DNA of 64,000 nt from Nitrospira lenta (lineage in GTDB: Bacteria > Nitrospirota > Nitrospiria > Nitrospirales > Nitrospiraceae): NCBI RefSeq assembly GCF_900403705.1, contig NZ_OUNR01000012.1:372001-436000 (forward strand), given 5' to 3'. Below the pieces are notes generated by a model. That model saw only the letters and a program-made list of their open reading frames with translations, did not search any database and had not been told where the DNA came from. Both the position numbers and the translations under genes were made by a program. Below, in pieces: positions 44,269 through 53,708 of this stretch (positions are counted from its first letter, which is position 1; each line of letters starts with the position of its first letter).

Positions 44269-44859
44269 ATGCGTCGAATACTGACAGCGTTGATCATCAC
44301 CCTGGGGATCGGTTTCTGCGGCGCCGCCTGGGCGTTGGAGTTTACGGCCGATCGGATCACTAAGATCGACGGCCGCACGAGCAAAGCCAACATCTATTAC
44401 CGCGACAACATGTGGCGCATCGAGCACCATACGATGGGGCCGGTGAACGTCAGCATCGTGCGGAAAGACAAGCAAGTTGTATGGATGTTGCTGTCGCGGA
44501 TGAAGCATTTTAAGACTATCCCCTACAGCGCGGATCAGGATTTGTGGGTGACGGAGAAGTTGGATGGCGAGGTGTCGCGGGAAGAAATCGGCCAGGAAGC
44601 CCGGGAAGGCCATCCCACCATCCTCTACGAAGTCGTGACCAAGCATGGGGAGCGCACCGAAGTCTATTATCAGTGGCTGGCGACCGATATTCATTTCCCG
44701 ATGAAGCTGGCGAAGAAGGACGGAAGTTGGATCGTGGAATACCAGCATGTGAAGTTACGGACGGTGACAGATTATCTGTTCCAGCTCCCGCTGAACTTTC
44801 AGCCGTTGGAAGATTTCAATAAAGGCGCGGAGCCGGAGAAGAAAGAACAGGGGATGTAG
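44269..44859 (+). CDS. Periplasmic protein, DUF4412-like
   Basis: A 196-residue protein with a signal peptide (cleaved near AWA, residue 22). Mature part: LEFTADRITKIDGRTSKANI, YYRDNMWRIEHH, VWMLLSRMKHFKTIPY and LATDIHFPMKLAKKDGSWIV, a beta-rich lipocalin/LolA-like pattern as in DUF4412 proteins. Function unknown. It is one base before the ATG of the next gene, so the two form an operon. Confidence 0.78.
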   Translation: MRRILTALIITLGIGFCGAAWALEFTADRITKIDGRTSKANIYYRDNMWRIEHHTMGPVNVSIVRKDKQVVWMLLSRMKHFKTIPYSADQDLWVTEKLDGEVSREEIGQEAREGHPTILYEVVTKHGERTEVYYQWLATDIHFPMKLAKKDGSWIVEYQHVKLRTVTDYLFQLPLNFQPLEDFNKGAEPEKKEQGM

Positions 44860-44860
44860 C

Positions 44861-45823
44861 ATGCAAGGAGGCCGGATTTTGAAACGCATGGGTGGGATGA
44901 CGGGGCTCGTGATGGCGGGGTTGTTGGGAACCTCCGGGGTCGCCTGGTCGCTGGATGTGGGCGATGTGAAGCAGGAATGGACTGCCGAGGGACGCAAGCT
45001 CGCCGCCGAGCGCATCAAGCTGCCGGCCTATGACGAGATGGTTCGTATTCAGGCGGGACCGTTCACGATGGGCAGCGACAAGAAAACGGATAAGAACGCC
45101 TATCTGGTGGAGATGCCGCAGCGCTCGGTCTATCTCGATGCGTACGAGATCGACAAATACGAAGTGACGACGGTGCAATATTTGAAATTCGTCCTGGCGA
45201 CCAATCGCCCGCCTCAGGTGGACTGGAAATTCGACGGCGGTAACTTTCAAGAGACCATGGTGTCGCATCCCATCATGCATGTGACCTGGTACGAAGCCGA
45301 CGAGTATTGTAAGTGGGCCGGGAAGCGCCTGCCGACCGAAGCGGAGTGGGAAAAGGCGGCGCGGGGCGAGACCGATACGCGGATTTATCCTTGGGGTAAC
45401 GAAATGGCCGGTCTGTCGCGAGCCAATTTCGGCCGCACCGGCCTGTCGGGTCCGGTCCGCGATCGTCCGGAGCGGCTCTTGCTCTATCCCCCGATCATCT
45501 CCGTATTCAAGTACGACAACGCCGCGAGTCCCTATGGCGTGTTTCAAATGGCCGGCAATGTGGCTGAGTGGGTGTCCGACTGGTACGACAAGGATTACTA
45601 CAAGACAGCGCCGGACAAAAATCCCAAGGGGCCCGACAAGGGCTCGCAGAAAGCCTTCCGTGGCGGAGGCTGGATCGACAGCACGCCGAGCGTGCGCGTC
45701 TCACAACGTAACGGAACCGACCCCAAGACCTCGATGAACTGGATGGGCGTCCGCTGCGCCCGCGATGCGAAAGCCGGCGACGCACCGGAGACCGCGCCGG
45801 CGCAGCCGATCGTAACCCCCTAA
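44861..45823 (+). CDS. Formylglycine-enzyme-fold (SUMF1-like) protein
   Basis: A 320-residue protein with an N-terminal membrane/signal segment and the full SUMF1 fold pattern: AGPFTMGSDKKTDKNAY, LDAYEIDKYEVTTVQYLKF, KRLPTEAEWEKAARGETDT, YPWGNE, GVFQMAGNVAEWVSDWY and FRGGGWIDSTPSVRVSQRN. The paired active-site cysteines of true formylglycine-generating enzyme are absent, so sulfatase maturation is unlikely. SUMF1-like proteins without them have varied or non-enzymatic roles. It is exported, so it may act in the periplasm. Confidence 0.88.
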   Translation: MQGGRILKRMGGMTGLVMAGLLGTSGVAWSLDVGDVKQEWTAEGRKLAAERIKLPAYDEMVRIQAGPFTMGSDKKTDKNAYLVEMPQRSVYLDAYEIDKYEVTTVQYLKFVLATNRPPQVDWKFDGGNFQETMVSHPIMHVTWYEADEYCKWAGKRLPTEAEWEKAARGETDTRIYPWGNEMAGLSRANFGRTGLSGPVRDRPERLLLYPPIISVFKYDNAASPYGVFQMAGNVAEWVSDWYDKDYYKTAPDKNPKGPDKGSQKAFRGGGWIDSTPSVRVSQRNGTDPKTSMNWMGVRCARDAKAGDAPETAPAQPIVTP

Positions 45824-45835
45824 GTGTCACCCTGT

Positions 45836-45873
45836 CCGAAGAGATGTCCGGGATTGCCCGAACATCTCTTCGG
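45836..45873. terminator. Strong hairpin after the SUMF1-like gene
   Basis: CCGAAGAGATGT (45836-45847) pairs with ACATCTCTTCGG (45862-45873); the inner bases CCGGG/CCCG extend the stem. Only a pyrimidine-rich stretch follows. Confidence 0.65.
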
Positions 45874-45962
45874 CCTCCCTCTCGACTCGCTTCACCGACT
45901 CAGGTACAGTTCGCCGGCTTCATGTTGTTAGCCATCCTCATTCACCGTCTGGAGAATGCGCC

Positions 45963-47465
45963 ATGGTTGCGTTGAGAAGGTTGCCGGCACTCATCCTGTC
46001 CTTCGCGCTCTGCCTGACCTGGTCCGGCTGCGCATCCGATCAATCCACTAGTATCTCCGAATCTCCGCAAAGCCAGACTCTCGAAGACGTGATCCCTCTG
46101 ACCTCGGCCAATCTTCGCGGCCATCGGATGTTGTATGACGAAGGCTGGTACGTCATCACTTCCAGCAGGAAATCCCTGGAGTACGCCAAAGAGAAATCCA
46201 TCCGCTCGTCCCGGGCCGCGATGCAGGAAGCGTCACACCGCATGGCGATCCACTCGTCCGAGTACAAGGCCGGGCTCGGACCGGATCTTCAACGATCGTA
46301 TGAGAGAGGGAAGTCGCTGGTGCAATCCGGCACGGAACGCAGCGGTGAGATTCTCGACCGGACAAAGTTCATGACCAAAGCGGAATGGACCTATGCCACC
46401 GGGCACTTCGGCGAGGCCTGGGACGCATTCATTCAAGGGAATCTTTCGCTCGGCAAACGCACCGAGCAGGATCGCGCGGCGCTCCTGGCTCTTCCGGGGC
46501 GTGAATTCGCGTCGCTGAAACAGGACTTCAGCAATATCTTGGACATCACCACAGTCGTTCGCGAGAATTTCTCGGGGCGGATCCAGGTGTCGTGGGAGGC
46601 CGCGTTCGAGCGAGCCGGCCGTGATTTTCGAGCGGAGTATGAGCGGTCCGGTGAGCAGTCGAATGCCCTGCGCGCGCTCGGCCCGATCCTCCAGGGTTAT
46701 CTCAAGGCGTTGTACCATGGAGGCCTGGCGCCTGCTGCAAAGACCATCGTGCGCACCAGCGCGAAAGGAACCGGTGCCGCGACCGGCGCCGTGTTTCTTC
46801 CGGTTGCAGCAACCTCCATTGTGACGGGCCGCACCATTCAAGCCGCCGGCATGACGTTGTTTTACACGGGCAAGACCGGTGTGAAATTGATTTCGCCCAC
46901 GGTCGAAAGCGGGCTGTTGGCAAGCCTGGCGATTCTCTCGATTGGATCGATCCCTGCGACCGCGGCGGGCGGCACCATGTTCGGGGCCGTCAATCAGGTG
47001 GCCTTTACGACCGCGGGCCCGACGGCGACGGTCGGAGAGGCGGCGGCGCTCATCACGTTCGATACGGGCAAATATGTCGGGTTTGTGGCCTACGATGCGT
47101 TAGCCGGTGCGACGAAGGTGGCGATCAACCAGGCCTCCTCCGGCGTGGTGCTCGGCTATAACGCCCTCTCGGCTCTGCCCGCGCATCTCTTCATGGGCGT
47201 GGAGGATGTGGCCATTCTGCTGGCATGGGAAGGTCCTAAGCTGCTCATCGTGAAAGCGACGGGACGGTTGAAATCCAAGTCGGGACAAGCCGACTCATCG
47301 GCCGGCGATCTTCCGGTCGGGACCGTCATCAATCTGAAGCAGTTGCAGTCGACGGACGGGGTCACGGTCAAAGTTTTGTCTGAGGATCCGAAGCAGATTC
47401 GTGATGTGCTGCAACAACTCCCCTGTGACGTGAGGGACACCGATGGCCCATGCACTCCAGAATAA
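45963..47465 (+). CDS. Long lipoprotein with Gly/Ala-rich hydrophobic half, paralogue A
   Basis: I do not recognise the family. A 500-residue lipoprotein-like protein (TWSGC, Cys at 23). Residues ~30-240 are charged helix; ~243-430 are Gly/Ala/Val/Thr-rich hydrophobic stretches (TGAATGAVFLPVAATSIVTG, LLASLAILSIGSIPATAAGG) that look membrane-inserting; the end is a folded tail (AWEGPKLLIVKATGRL...GTVINLKQLQS). The gene downstream has the same three-part layout and tail, so they are paralogues. Ends overlap: this gene runs 23 bp into the next. Role unknown. Confidence 0.75.
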   Translation: MVALRRLPALILSFALCLTWSGCASDQSTSISESPQSQTLEDVIPLTSANLRGHRMLYDEGWYVITSSRKSLEYAKEKSIRSSRAAMQEASHRMAIHSSEYKAGLGPDLQRSYERGKSLVQSGTERSGEILDRTKFMTKAEWTYATGHFGEAWDAFIQGNLSLGKRTEQDRAALLALPGREFASLKQDFSNILDITTVVRENFSGRIQVSWEAAFERAGRDFRAEYERSGEQSNALRALGPILQGYLKALYHGGLAPAAKTIVRTSAKGTGAATGAVFLPVAATSIVTGRTIQAAGMTLFYTGKTGVKLISPTVESGLLASLAILSIGSIPATAAGGTMFGAVNQVAFTTAGPTATVGEAAALITFDTGKYVGFVAYDALAGATKVAINQASSGVVLGYNALSALPAHLFMGVEDVAILLAWEGPKLLIVKATGRLKSKSGQADSSAGDLPVGTVINLKQLQSTDGVTVKVLSEDPKQIRDVLQQLPCDVRDTDGPCTPE

Positions 47466-49305
47466 GCTGAATCGCGTGCACGCGTTTGTGGCGCTGCTGC
47501 TCCTGGCGATGGCTCTGGGCAGCTGTGCCACGGCCGATCCCGCCGATGATCCGCTCAAGCACACGAAGAAGCTGGTCGTTGAAGGCCACGTGTCGCTCTA
47601 CAACAACGGCGCCTTCAATGTGCCGCAAACTTCCATCCGGTTGATCCCGGCAGGCCCCAGCGCCTGGGAACTTGCCGGCTCACTCATGGGTCTCCGCGCG
47701 CGGCAGGCCTTTCTGCTGGCGATCTCCAAAGCCAAAGAGTCCGTGACGATTCTAGCGGAAGGCACCACGCTCAGTTACCACATGGCCGAGGGGATTCACC
47801 AGGCGACGGGCACGGTTGCAGATGAGATCACCAAAGCCACGCGCGAGAACAGCAGGCTGCTGGCATCACGTTCCTGGGCGGATGCCACAGGCATCGTCGG
47901 GAAGTCTTGGGACTTATCCAAAGAGACCGCCGCCGATATGGACCGGCTGGGCATCGCGATGATTGAGGAGTCGTCCCACCGTGGAGAGACGGTCTCGCAA
48001 CAGATGAACGAAGAAGGCAAACGGATTGTCCGGCAGTCGCTCGAACAGGCGCACGAACTCTCGAAGGGCGGCACGGCGCGTTCGTCGGAGGCGCTGGCGT
48101 TTGCCCGTGAGCGGTTTACCAAAGGCTATGCGGCGGTCTCCGCCAATGCCAAGGCTCGGGCCAAGGCCGTGGGTGACAACATTCGCGAGCTGGACCTCTC
48201 CGGCATGCTCGACGAAGAGAGCGAACGCCGCCGCCGCTGGTCCAAGGCCATGACCGATCTGGCGGGCAAGACCGTTTCAACCTACGGCGAAGACGTTCGA
48301 CATTCGTTCAGCGAAGCCAAGCGAGAGATTTCGGACTACCGAACTTCAGGTATCAGCCTCGCCACGTTGCGTTCCTTGCGATGGGTACTTCAAGGCCTCT
48401 TCTGGGATGTGGCGATCGAACCGATCGGCAAGATCTCGGCTGCGTCGGTCGGCTACATCAGTGTTAACGCACTGGCCTATCCCACGCTGGTGGCCATACG
48501 CGAAGGGATGGCGATGACGGCTATCGCGGTGGAAGTCGTCTGGAATACCTCCAAGTCCGGCTATGATTTGGTCGCGCCGTCCGCCACCGCCGCCGTGGCA
48601 TCCTTATATAGCGTGCTCGACTTCACCGGGTCGAATCTCGTCGCCGGAACCGTGGCCGGAGCCGGATCAGCAATGGGTCTGAGCGAGCGGGCTGCGAGCA
48701 AAGCGGTCGGCGTGACGATCAAGGGGGCGGGCTATGCAGCGGGGAAGACGGTGCAGTATGTCGGCGTCCCGCTCGCGGCCGCCGGTGTGGCAGTCGGCGG
48801 CGGCACATTCGGCGTGGTGGCGGGCACAGTGGAAGCCGCGTCAGCTGGCACCTTGCGGGTGGCGGGGGAAACCGGCATGGCCTCGACCTATTTCATGGGC
48901 AACGTCATCGCTGGAACGACATTGATTGGCGGCACCGCCGCAACCGTGGGTGCAGCAGCCTGGCAGGGATACTATCAGTCGGCGAAAGCCGTCATTTTGC
49001 CGGCGGGTTTCCAATTCGCGGGCGGCCTGGTCCTCAGCTATGGCACCATGGCGCATCTCGGCGCGCACACCATCCTCGCCGCAGCGGACATGTCATACCT
49101 CGTGCTCTCACTCGAAGGCCCTCGCTGGGTACTCTATGCCGTCAAAGGCCAACTTGGCAAAGGGGAAGACCTCGTACCGGGCGCGATGCTCGATCTGAAA
49201 TCGATGCAAGAAGCCGGTGAAGAGATTTACAACATCCCGGTGTCAGACGAAGAGATGAAGAACGTGGTGGAGTCGGTGTACGGAGCGTTGCCGGAGGTCG
49301 AGTGA
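47443..49305 (+). CDS. Long lipoprotein with Gly/Ala-rich hydrophobic half, paralogue B
   Basis: A 620-residue lipoprotein (lipobox ALGSC, Cys at 28). Residues ~45-300 are charged helix with coiled-coil character (EESSHRGETVSQQMNEEGKR). Residues ~320-575 are Gly/Ala/Val-rich apolar segments (AAAGVAVGGGTFGVVAGTVE and similar), followed by LVLSLEGPRWVLYAVKGQLG and GAMLDLKSMQEAGEEIYNIP. The tail matches paralogue A (EGP-xxx-KG-xL, then G-xxx-x-LKxxQ). The tract resembles hydrophobic hairpins of pore-formers only in composition. Ends 21 bp before the convergent NACHT-like gene. Confidence 0.75.
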   Translation: MAHALQNKLNRVHAFVALLLLAMALGSCATADPADDPLKHTKKLVVEGHVSLYNNGAFNVPQTSIRLIPAGPSAWELAGSLMGLRARQAFLLAISKAKESVTILAEGTTLSYHMAEGIHQATGTVADEITKATRENSRLLASRSWADATGIVGKSWDLSKETAADMDRLGIAMIEESSHRGETVSQQMNEEGKRIVRQSLEQAHELSKGGTARSSEALAFARERFTKGYAAVSANAKARAKAVGDNIRELDLSGMLDEESERRRRWSKAMTDLAGKTVSTYGEDVRHSFSEAKREISDYRTSGISLATLRSLRWVLQGLFWDVAIEPIGKISAASVGYISVNALAYPTLVAIREGMAMTAIAVEVVWNTSKSGYDLVAPSATAAVASLYSVLDFTGSNLVAGTVAGAGSAMGLSERAASKAVGVTIKGAGYAAGKTVQYVGVPLAAAGVAVGGGTFGVVAGTVEAASAGTLRVAGETGMASTYFMGNVIAGTTLIGGTAATVGAAAWQGYYQSAKAVILPAGFQFAGGLVLSYGTMAHLGAHTILAAADMSYLVLSLEGPRWVLYAVKGQLGKGEDLVPGAMLDLKSMQEAGEEIYNIPVSDEEMKNVVESVYGALPEVE

Positions 49306-49326
49306 TCAGCATAGCAAGGCAGCTCT

Positions 49327-52300
49327 TTAGTGAAGAGAAGCATCAAGCACAACAGACCTTATTCTGATTGGACTATTTGAGAGCTCCAAAGCGGAGGCGG
49401 CTAACGTCTGTCTCGTGTCATCAATCTTGGGACAGAGTCTTTCAGCTTGTCCTTTCCGACCATCCTGAGCAGACCAGTTCACACAATTAAACCACCCCAC
49501 CAAGTAGAGACCATGTTGGCAGTGGTTATTTTTTAGGTACATCTCTGCCAGTTGATCCTTCATCGCATCATACAAACCAGGGTTCCAGCATCCTTTGCAT
49601 TCGATGATGACAGTGATCGAATCATAGGGCTCCCCTGGAGCAGCCTGAGTAATCGCGTCAACATGAATATCGGTTCTTTGCCCTCTATGAATGCGGACTT
49701 CTCTGTTTAGAATGATGCCTTTCGTTTTCAAATCTTTTTCGAGAAAGATTTTTACGTAATCGGAGAACATATTTTCATCTTTGGGCCTAGAGTCAGACTT
49801 GGAAACGTTATCCCAAAGATATGGGGCTTCTGGTGTTTCTCCCTGTAGCAGAGATTGAAACCGTTCCAAGGACTCAATCAGCAACTCTAGTAGCTGGTCT
49901 CCGCTCTGGATCAAACAAAACTTACGGTCAGCCGTGAGCTTAATAATTTCATGCGGTCGAGGTGGGACCCATGTGGCCCTACGAGCCTCTGTTTGCGCAT
50001 CCACGAGCACCCATTTGAGCCACTCCAGCTCAGGAAGTTCTCGCTGAAGTCTTTTGATTGCATCACATGCCCGGGAGCTTCCCCGATGTGTTAAGAGCAG
50101 GATAATGGCATTTCGCCACATATCGATATGCTCAGAAGGCCCAACCCAGTGGGCTCTGCCACTTGGATGGTTCGGCGAATCGAATCGGTGTGTGAGCCAC
50201 ACGTAAAGATCTGCGAGTTGATCTTCATTTAGCCTGGGCCCAATTGATGCGTAATCAGAGCACACTCCAAGAATGATTTGCTTGCCAAAATCTTCATCCG
50301 CTTGCATTGCTGGCCACACTATCGACCAACCGGCGTCTTTTGTATCGAGTATTAGGGTTTGCGCTGCGGCAACTGCCCGCGCTCTTTCTGGATCGGCCGT
50401 TGGTGGCGGTACCGAAATCAAAGAGGTCGCAAATGACTGTGCTCCCAAGTTGTCATGAGCAAACAATACGCTGAGCAAAGAACCCATAGATTTTGGCTTG
50501 GTCTCGTTGCTCTTGGCATATTGTAGAAGTAAGTTTCCTATCCGCTCGTCCCAGATTCCATTCAGTTCTTTCGCAATGTGTATCGTCTCTCCCTGTTCAA
50601 TTTCCTTTTCTATTAAAACCTTTGCTGTATCAAGCACGGCGTGTGGAGATTTGCGGTGGGCCAGCGTGAGCAATTCCTCCTTAACGGATCGGTCGCTGTC
50701 ATTATCTAGAAATGGGAAGGCAAGAATAATCGGGCACCACTTCTCAATCTGATCAGGCAACAAGTTTTGCATGACCATGGGCCTAACATTTTGGAGTAAA
50801 GCTACGGCGCTCCACTGCGACATTACCGACCAACTCCATTGTCCTGTCCCAAGCCAATTGGATGTAGGGGGAACGCCAGATTGAATATACTTCTCTGCCA
50901 CGTGAGCGATTCTTTCTCGGGTCGCTTCGTCGGCCGATACCCAGCCCGGGAGCTTCATTACATTCCATTCGAAACCATAACTATAGTTCGTGCTGGTTGG
51001 TTCCAGGGTCAATTCGCGAGTAACGCTCCACCACGCGGACGGGTTGCAACCCTCACATTCTTCAAGGGCTCTAGCCAGTCTTTCAGCTGGGGATGGACTG
51101 AGCGGAGGTTTATCTCTTCGCCTCTGCCATGCCTCCTCTTTTTCATGTCGGGCCTTTAGTTGTTGAACATGCGCGGAATCTAAAAGTATCGGCTCCCAAA
51201 CCCAATTGAATTTACTCGCAACTAGTGGGTGCTTATTGCCAGCGGTATAAATTGCGTCAAGGTGTTCTGGGGAACGATCGAACAACCTCGAAAGGAGATC
51301 AACGACGATGCTCTGAATTGCACTCCCCGGATTTGTGTCAAGGAATGAGATGAGCCAATAGAAATCCTCTGACCTCACGATTGGTGTGTCCGTAAAGACG
51401 ATCCAGGTAGCCTCGCTATTGGGATCCTCTGCAGTGACCGAAAGAACCTCCTTAAGCAACCGCCGTCTCTTGTCCTCATCTTGGAGAAAAGTGAGATGGC
51501 CTGTTTTGACAAGTTTGCCTCTTATCAGGGCATCGTGATGCTTCAACCTCGACGCCACAAATTTTGCGAGTGCGTCAGTCACTCCTGGCTCATTAAGGTT
51601 TTCCCATGCTTTCATCACGATGCTGTCCATCAGTGACTCAAGGGACGTATCCATTTCATGCCGAGGCTGTGACAGATTGCTGATGAATTGGAGGGCTGAG
51701 ACTAGATCCTCTGGAGTCAGGTTTGTGGCAAGCTCAGACGACAGGAAGAATCGGTAAGCACCTACAAACCCTTCACTTCTTGGCTCCTTCAGATGGGCGA
51801 ATAGCTCTGCAGCTGTAATGTGGAAGGGCCAGAGTGCTCTAAGAACGCAGCCTTTAAGTTCATCACGAACATCATCAGAAGTATCTACAGCGACCAATGG
51901 TTTGAGCCTTTTTCTTGTTGCGTCGTCCCCTATCCTGCCAATCGCATATGCGGCCTGTACTCGGATATCTAGGCTGTCTGACGGATCAAGAACTACGGCT
52001 AAAAAGGCTTCGTTGAGGCTTTGGACGTTGCAGGACTCCGTAATATCAATCGCAACTCGTCGGACAATGAATCCTTTTGTCTTATCGACGATGTAGGGGA
52101 GAAGTTGGTTTGCTAATCCAGGATGGGACAAGTTCTGGTAGTGCTCACTATCGCGGTCGAAGGTCGTTTCTCCCTCAAAAAGCTGTAACAATGCTTCGAC
52201 CAAAGCAGCCCGCTGCTGCGAGTCTCCAGTGGCTACTTCACTCCTTAAGAGCAGATCTGGTTCAGTTTGTACGATGCTCTCGAATATCTCTGAGATCATC

Positions 52301-53511
52301 CCTGCCAGCCATGCAGCCGTCTCGCCCAATTGGGGAATGGTCTTCTCGCTAGAATCATCGGGATGAATGATTAGGCTTTTGATCTGAGCGACTGAAACGT
52401 CGTGCTTCTTGAGATGCCATGCAGCGAGAAATTCCGCATATGTCTGATGCCCCCAACCAATACGATTGAGACCTCGAGTTGAAAATAGACCGGTGCTAAG
52501 TGTCTCTCGAATCTCTTTTTCTGTTATTGTGAACCGCGCACCGTTATCTGTTTCGTAGCCTCCTGACAGATCACGAAGAAGCATGTCTTCATCAGATGAC
52601 TCTGGTAGATCCATGCCAGAATAGATCGCATTTCGATTGCCGAAAACCATACATGCTGCAATGCGAGCAGCCACAGCCAATCGTTGATCCGGGCTTAGCT
52701 GTCCAGCTTCCCTTGCAGCAATACGACTTTTACTTTTCTCCGCAACTAACTCGCGACATCCTGCCAAATACAATTCAATCTGTGAGGAGGGAAGACCCCC
52801 CTGCTTTTGGGAAAGCATGAGCAAGAACTTCAAAGTGACGGGCTTTATAGCAAAGGGGACCGCTCCTGAAGATTCGACTTGGTTGAGGAAGGCTTTGACA
52901 TCCAAACCGCTGGCTCTGGCTGATTCTTCGACATCGGCTTTTCTCAAGGGAGCCAGCACGTAATACTGCACCGCCTCCTGGCCCAACCACTCTGCTAGTC
53001 CCTCCTCAAGAAGGCTTGGCCATTCGATTGTCCTACACGCTATTCTGAGTCTTAATCGATCGGACGGCAGTCTCTTAAGTTGGTCTGCTAAGAGCGAAGC
53101 TAGAACTTTAACGGACAGTAATCCCTCGTCCAAGCTATCCAGGAAAAGATGTAGGGTGTGCGTGCCTGTTAGCCAGTCCTTGAGGATGGGACTATCGAAC
53201 GTATCGGCAATTACCCGTGTTTCGGTTTGGTAAGACCGAAGGTTTATGAACAAATGTCTATCAGTTGGGTCACGTGGTGTGGATTTCAATAGCAATTCTT
53301 CGTCAGCGAGAACGGTTGACTTGCCCATCCCAGGATCGCCAAGTAAGACAAGTGCCTTCGACTCATGGATTTTCGAGAGAGAAAGAATCTGTGGATTCGC
53401 AAATCTCCCAGTTTGCGAATGCGGATCAGGCAGGTAGCCTCCATCGGTGAGATTGAGGCTGGATCCCCTTGGATGCCAAAACCGTTCCCAGTTAAAACGG
53501 ATATTGCTCAC
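49327..53511 (-). CDS. NACHT/STAND-like NTPase with HEAT-like repeats and C-terminal nuclease-like domain
   Basis: A 1394-residue cytoplasmic protein. Walker A is GDPGMGKST (58-66) and Walker B LHLFLDSLDEG (120-130); the sensor-like LRIACRTIEW and the YYVLAPLRKADVE block fit NACHT/STAND ATPases. From ~380 to ~1150 it is all-helical with HEAT-like units (IRVQAAYAIGRIGDDATRKR). The C-terminus has D1281/D1285 (RTDIHVDA) and ECK at 1304-1306 in VIIECKGCW, a PD-(D/E)XK-like pattern. It is visibly AT-richer than its neighbours, with different codon use, which suggests transfer. GTG start after AAGGTAAGG. Probably an antiviral sensor-effector; known Avs proteins carry the effector at the other end. 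Confidence 0.8.
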   Translation of the reverse strand: MSNIRFNWERFWHPRGSSLNLTDGGYLPDPHSQTGRFANPQILSLSKIHESKALVLLGDPGMGKSTVLADEELLLKSTPRDPTDRHLFINLRSYQTETRVIADTFDSPILKDWLTGTHTLHLFLDSLDEGLLSVKVLASLLADQLKRLPSDRLRLRIACRTIEWPSLLEEGLAEWLGQEAVQYYVLAPLRKADVEESARASGLDVKAFLNQVESSGAVPFAIKPVTLKFLLMLSQKQGGLPSSQIELYLAGCRELVAEKSKSRIAAREAGQLSPDQRLAVAARIAACMVFGNRNAIYSGMDLPESSDEDMLLRDLSGGYETDNGARFTITEKEIRETLSTGLFSTRGLNRIGWGHQTYAEFLAAWHLKKHDVSVAQIKSLIIHPDDSSEKTIPQLGETAAWLAGMISEIFESIVQTEPDLLLRSEVATGDSQQRAALVEALLQLFEGETTFDRDSEHYQNLSHPGLANQLLPYIVDKTKGFIVRRVAIDITESCNVQSLNEAFLAVVLDPSDSLDIRVQAAYAIGRIGDDATRKRLKPLVAVDTSDDVRDELKGCVLRALWPFHITAAELFAHLKEPRSEGFVGAYRFFLSSELATNLTPEDLVSALQFISNLSQPRHEMDTSLESLMDSIVMKAWENLNEPGVTDALAKFVASRLKHHDALIRGKLVKTGHLTFLQDEDKRRRLLKEVLSVTAEDPNSEATWIVFTDTPIVRSEDFYWLISFLDTNPGSAIQSIVVDLLSRLFDRSPEHLDAIYTAGNKHPLVASKFNWVWEPILLDSAHVQQLKARHEKEEAWQRRRDKPPLSPSPAERLARALEECEGCNPSAWWSVTRELTLEPTSTNYSYGFEWNVMKLPGWVSADEATRERIAHVAEKYIQSGVPPTSNWLGTGQWSWSVMSQWSAVALLQNVRPMVMQNLLPDQIEKWCPIILAFPFLDNDSDRSVKEELLTLAHRKSPHAVLDTAKVLIEKEIEQGETIHIAKELNGIWDERIGNLLLQYAKSNETKPKSMGSLLSVLFAHDNLGAQSFATSLISVPPPTADPERARAVAAAQTLILDTKDAGWSIVWPAMQADEDFGKQIILGVCSDYASIGPRLNEDQLADLYVWLTHRFDSPNHPSGRAHWVGPSEHIDMWRNAIILLLTHRGSSRACDAIKRLQRELPELEWLKWVLVDAQTEARRATWVPPRPHEIIKLTADRKFCLIQSGDQLLELLIESLERFQSLLQGETPEAPYLWDNVSKSDSRPKDENMFSDYVKIFLEKDLKTKGIILNREVRIHRGQRTDIHVDAITQAAPGEPYDSITVIIECKGCWNPGLYDAMKDQLAEMYLKNNHCQHGLYLVGWFNCVNWSAQDGRKGQAERLCPKIDDTRQTLAASALELSNSPIRIRSVVLDASLH

Positions 53512-53605
53512 ATCCTTACCTTCTTACCTTGAAGATACCGAAGGTGTGTGTAGTATGAGGTGCTTCTCTTCTCAAATGGGCTTTATAAAGCATCGGATGC
53601 GCTGA

Positions 53606-53642
53606 GGCCAGTGCTGAGATGGACGTTGAGCGGGTCGGGGAG
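53606..53642. repeat. Degenerate copy of the polA 3' end
   Basis: This 37-base stretch matches 54016-54052 (inside the end of polA) with six mismatches. Reverse-strand reading gives PLNVHLSTG, against PLKVDLGTG in polA. The copies flank the small gene at 53709-53966. Confidence 0.8.
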
Positions 53643-53708
53643 TTTTAGTTTTCCCCCATTTCTTCCATCGGTTTGTTTCAGCCGCCGCGTTGCCCTTACC
53701 GACGGTTT

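Noticed and set aside
44861-45823. Sulfatase-activating formylglycine-generating enzyme
   Set aside because: The fold matches, but the active-site cysteines are missing and no sulfatase gene is nearby.
49306-49326. Direct repeat or att site at the left edge of the NACHT-like gene
   Set aside because: The 21 bases between the convergent stops show no match to the right-hand flank or to polA.
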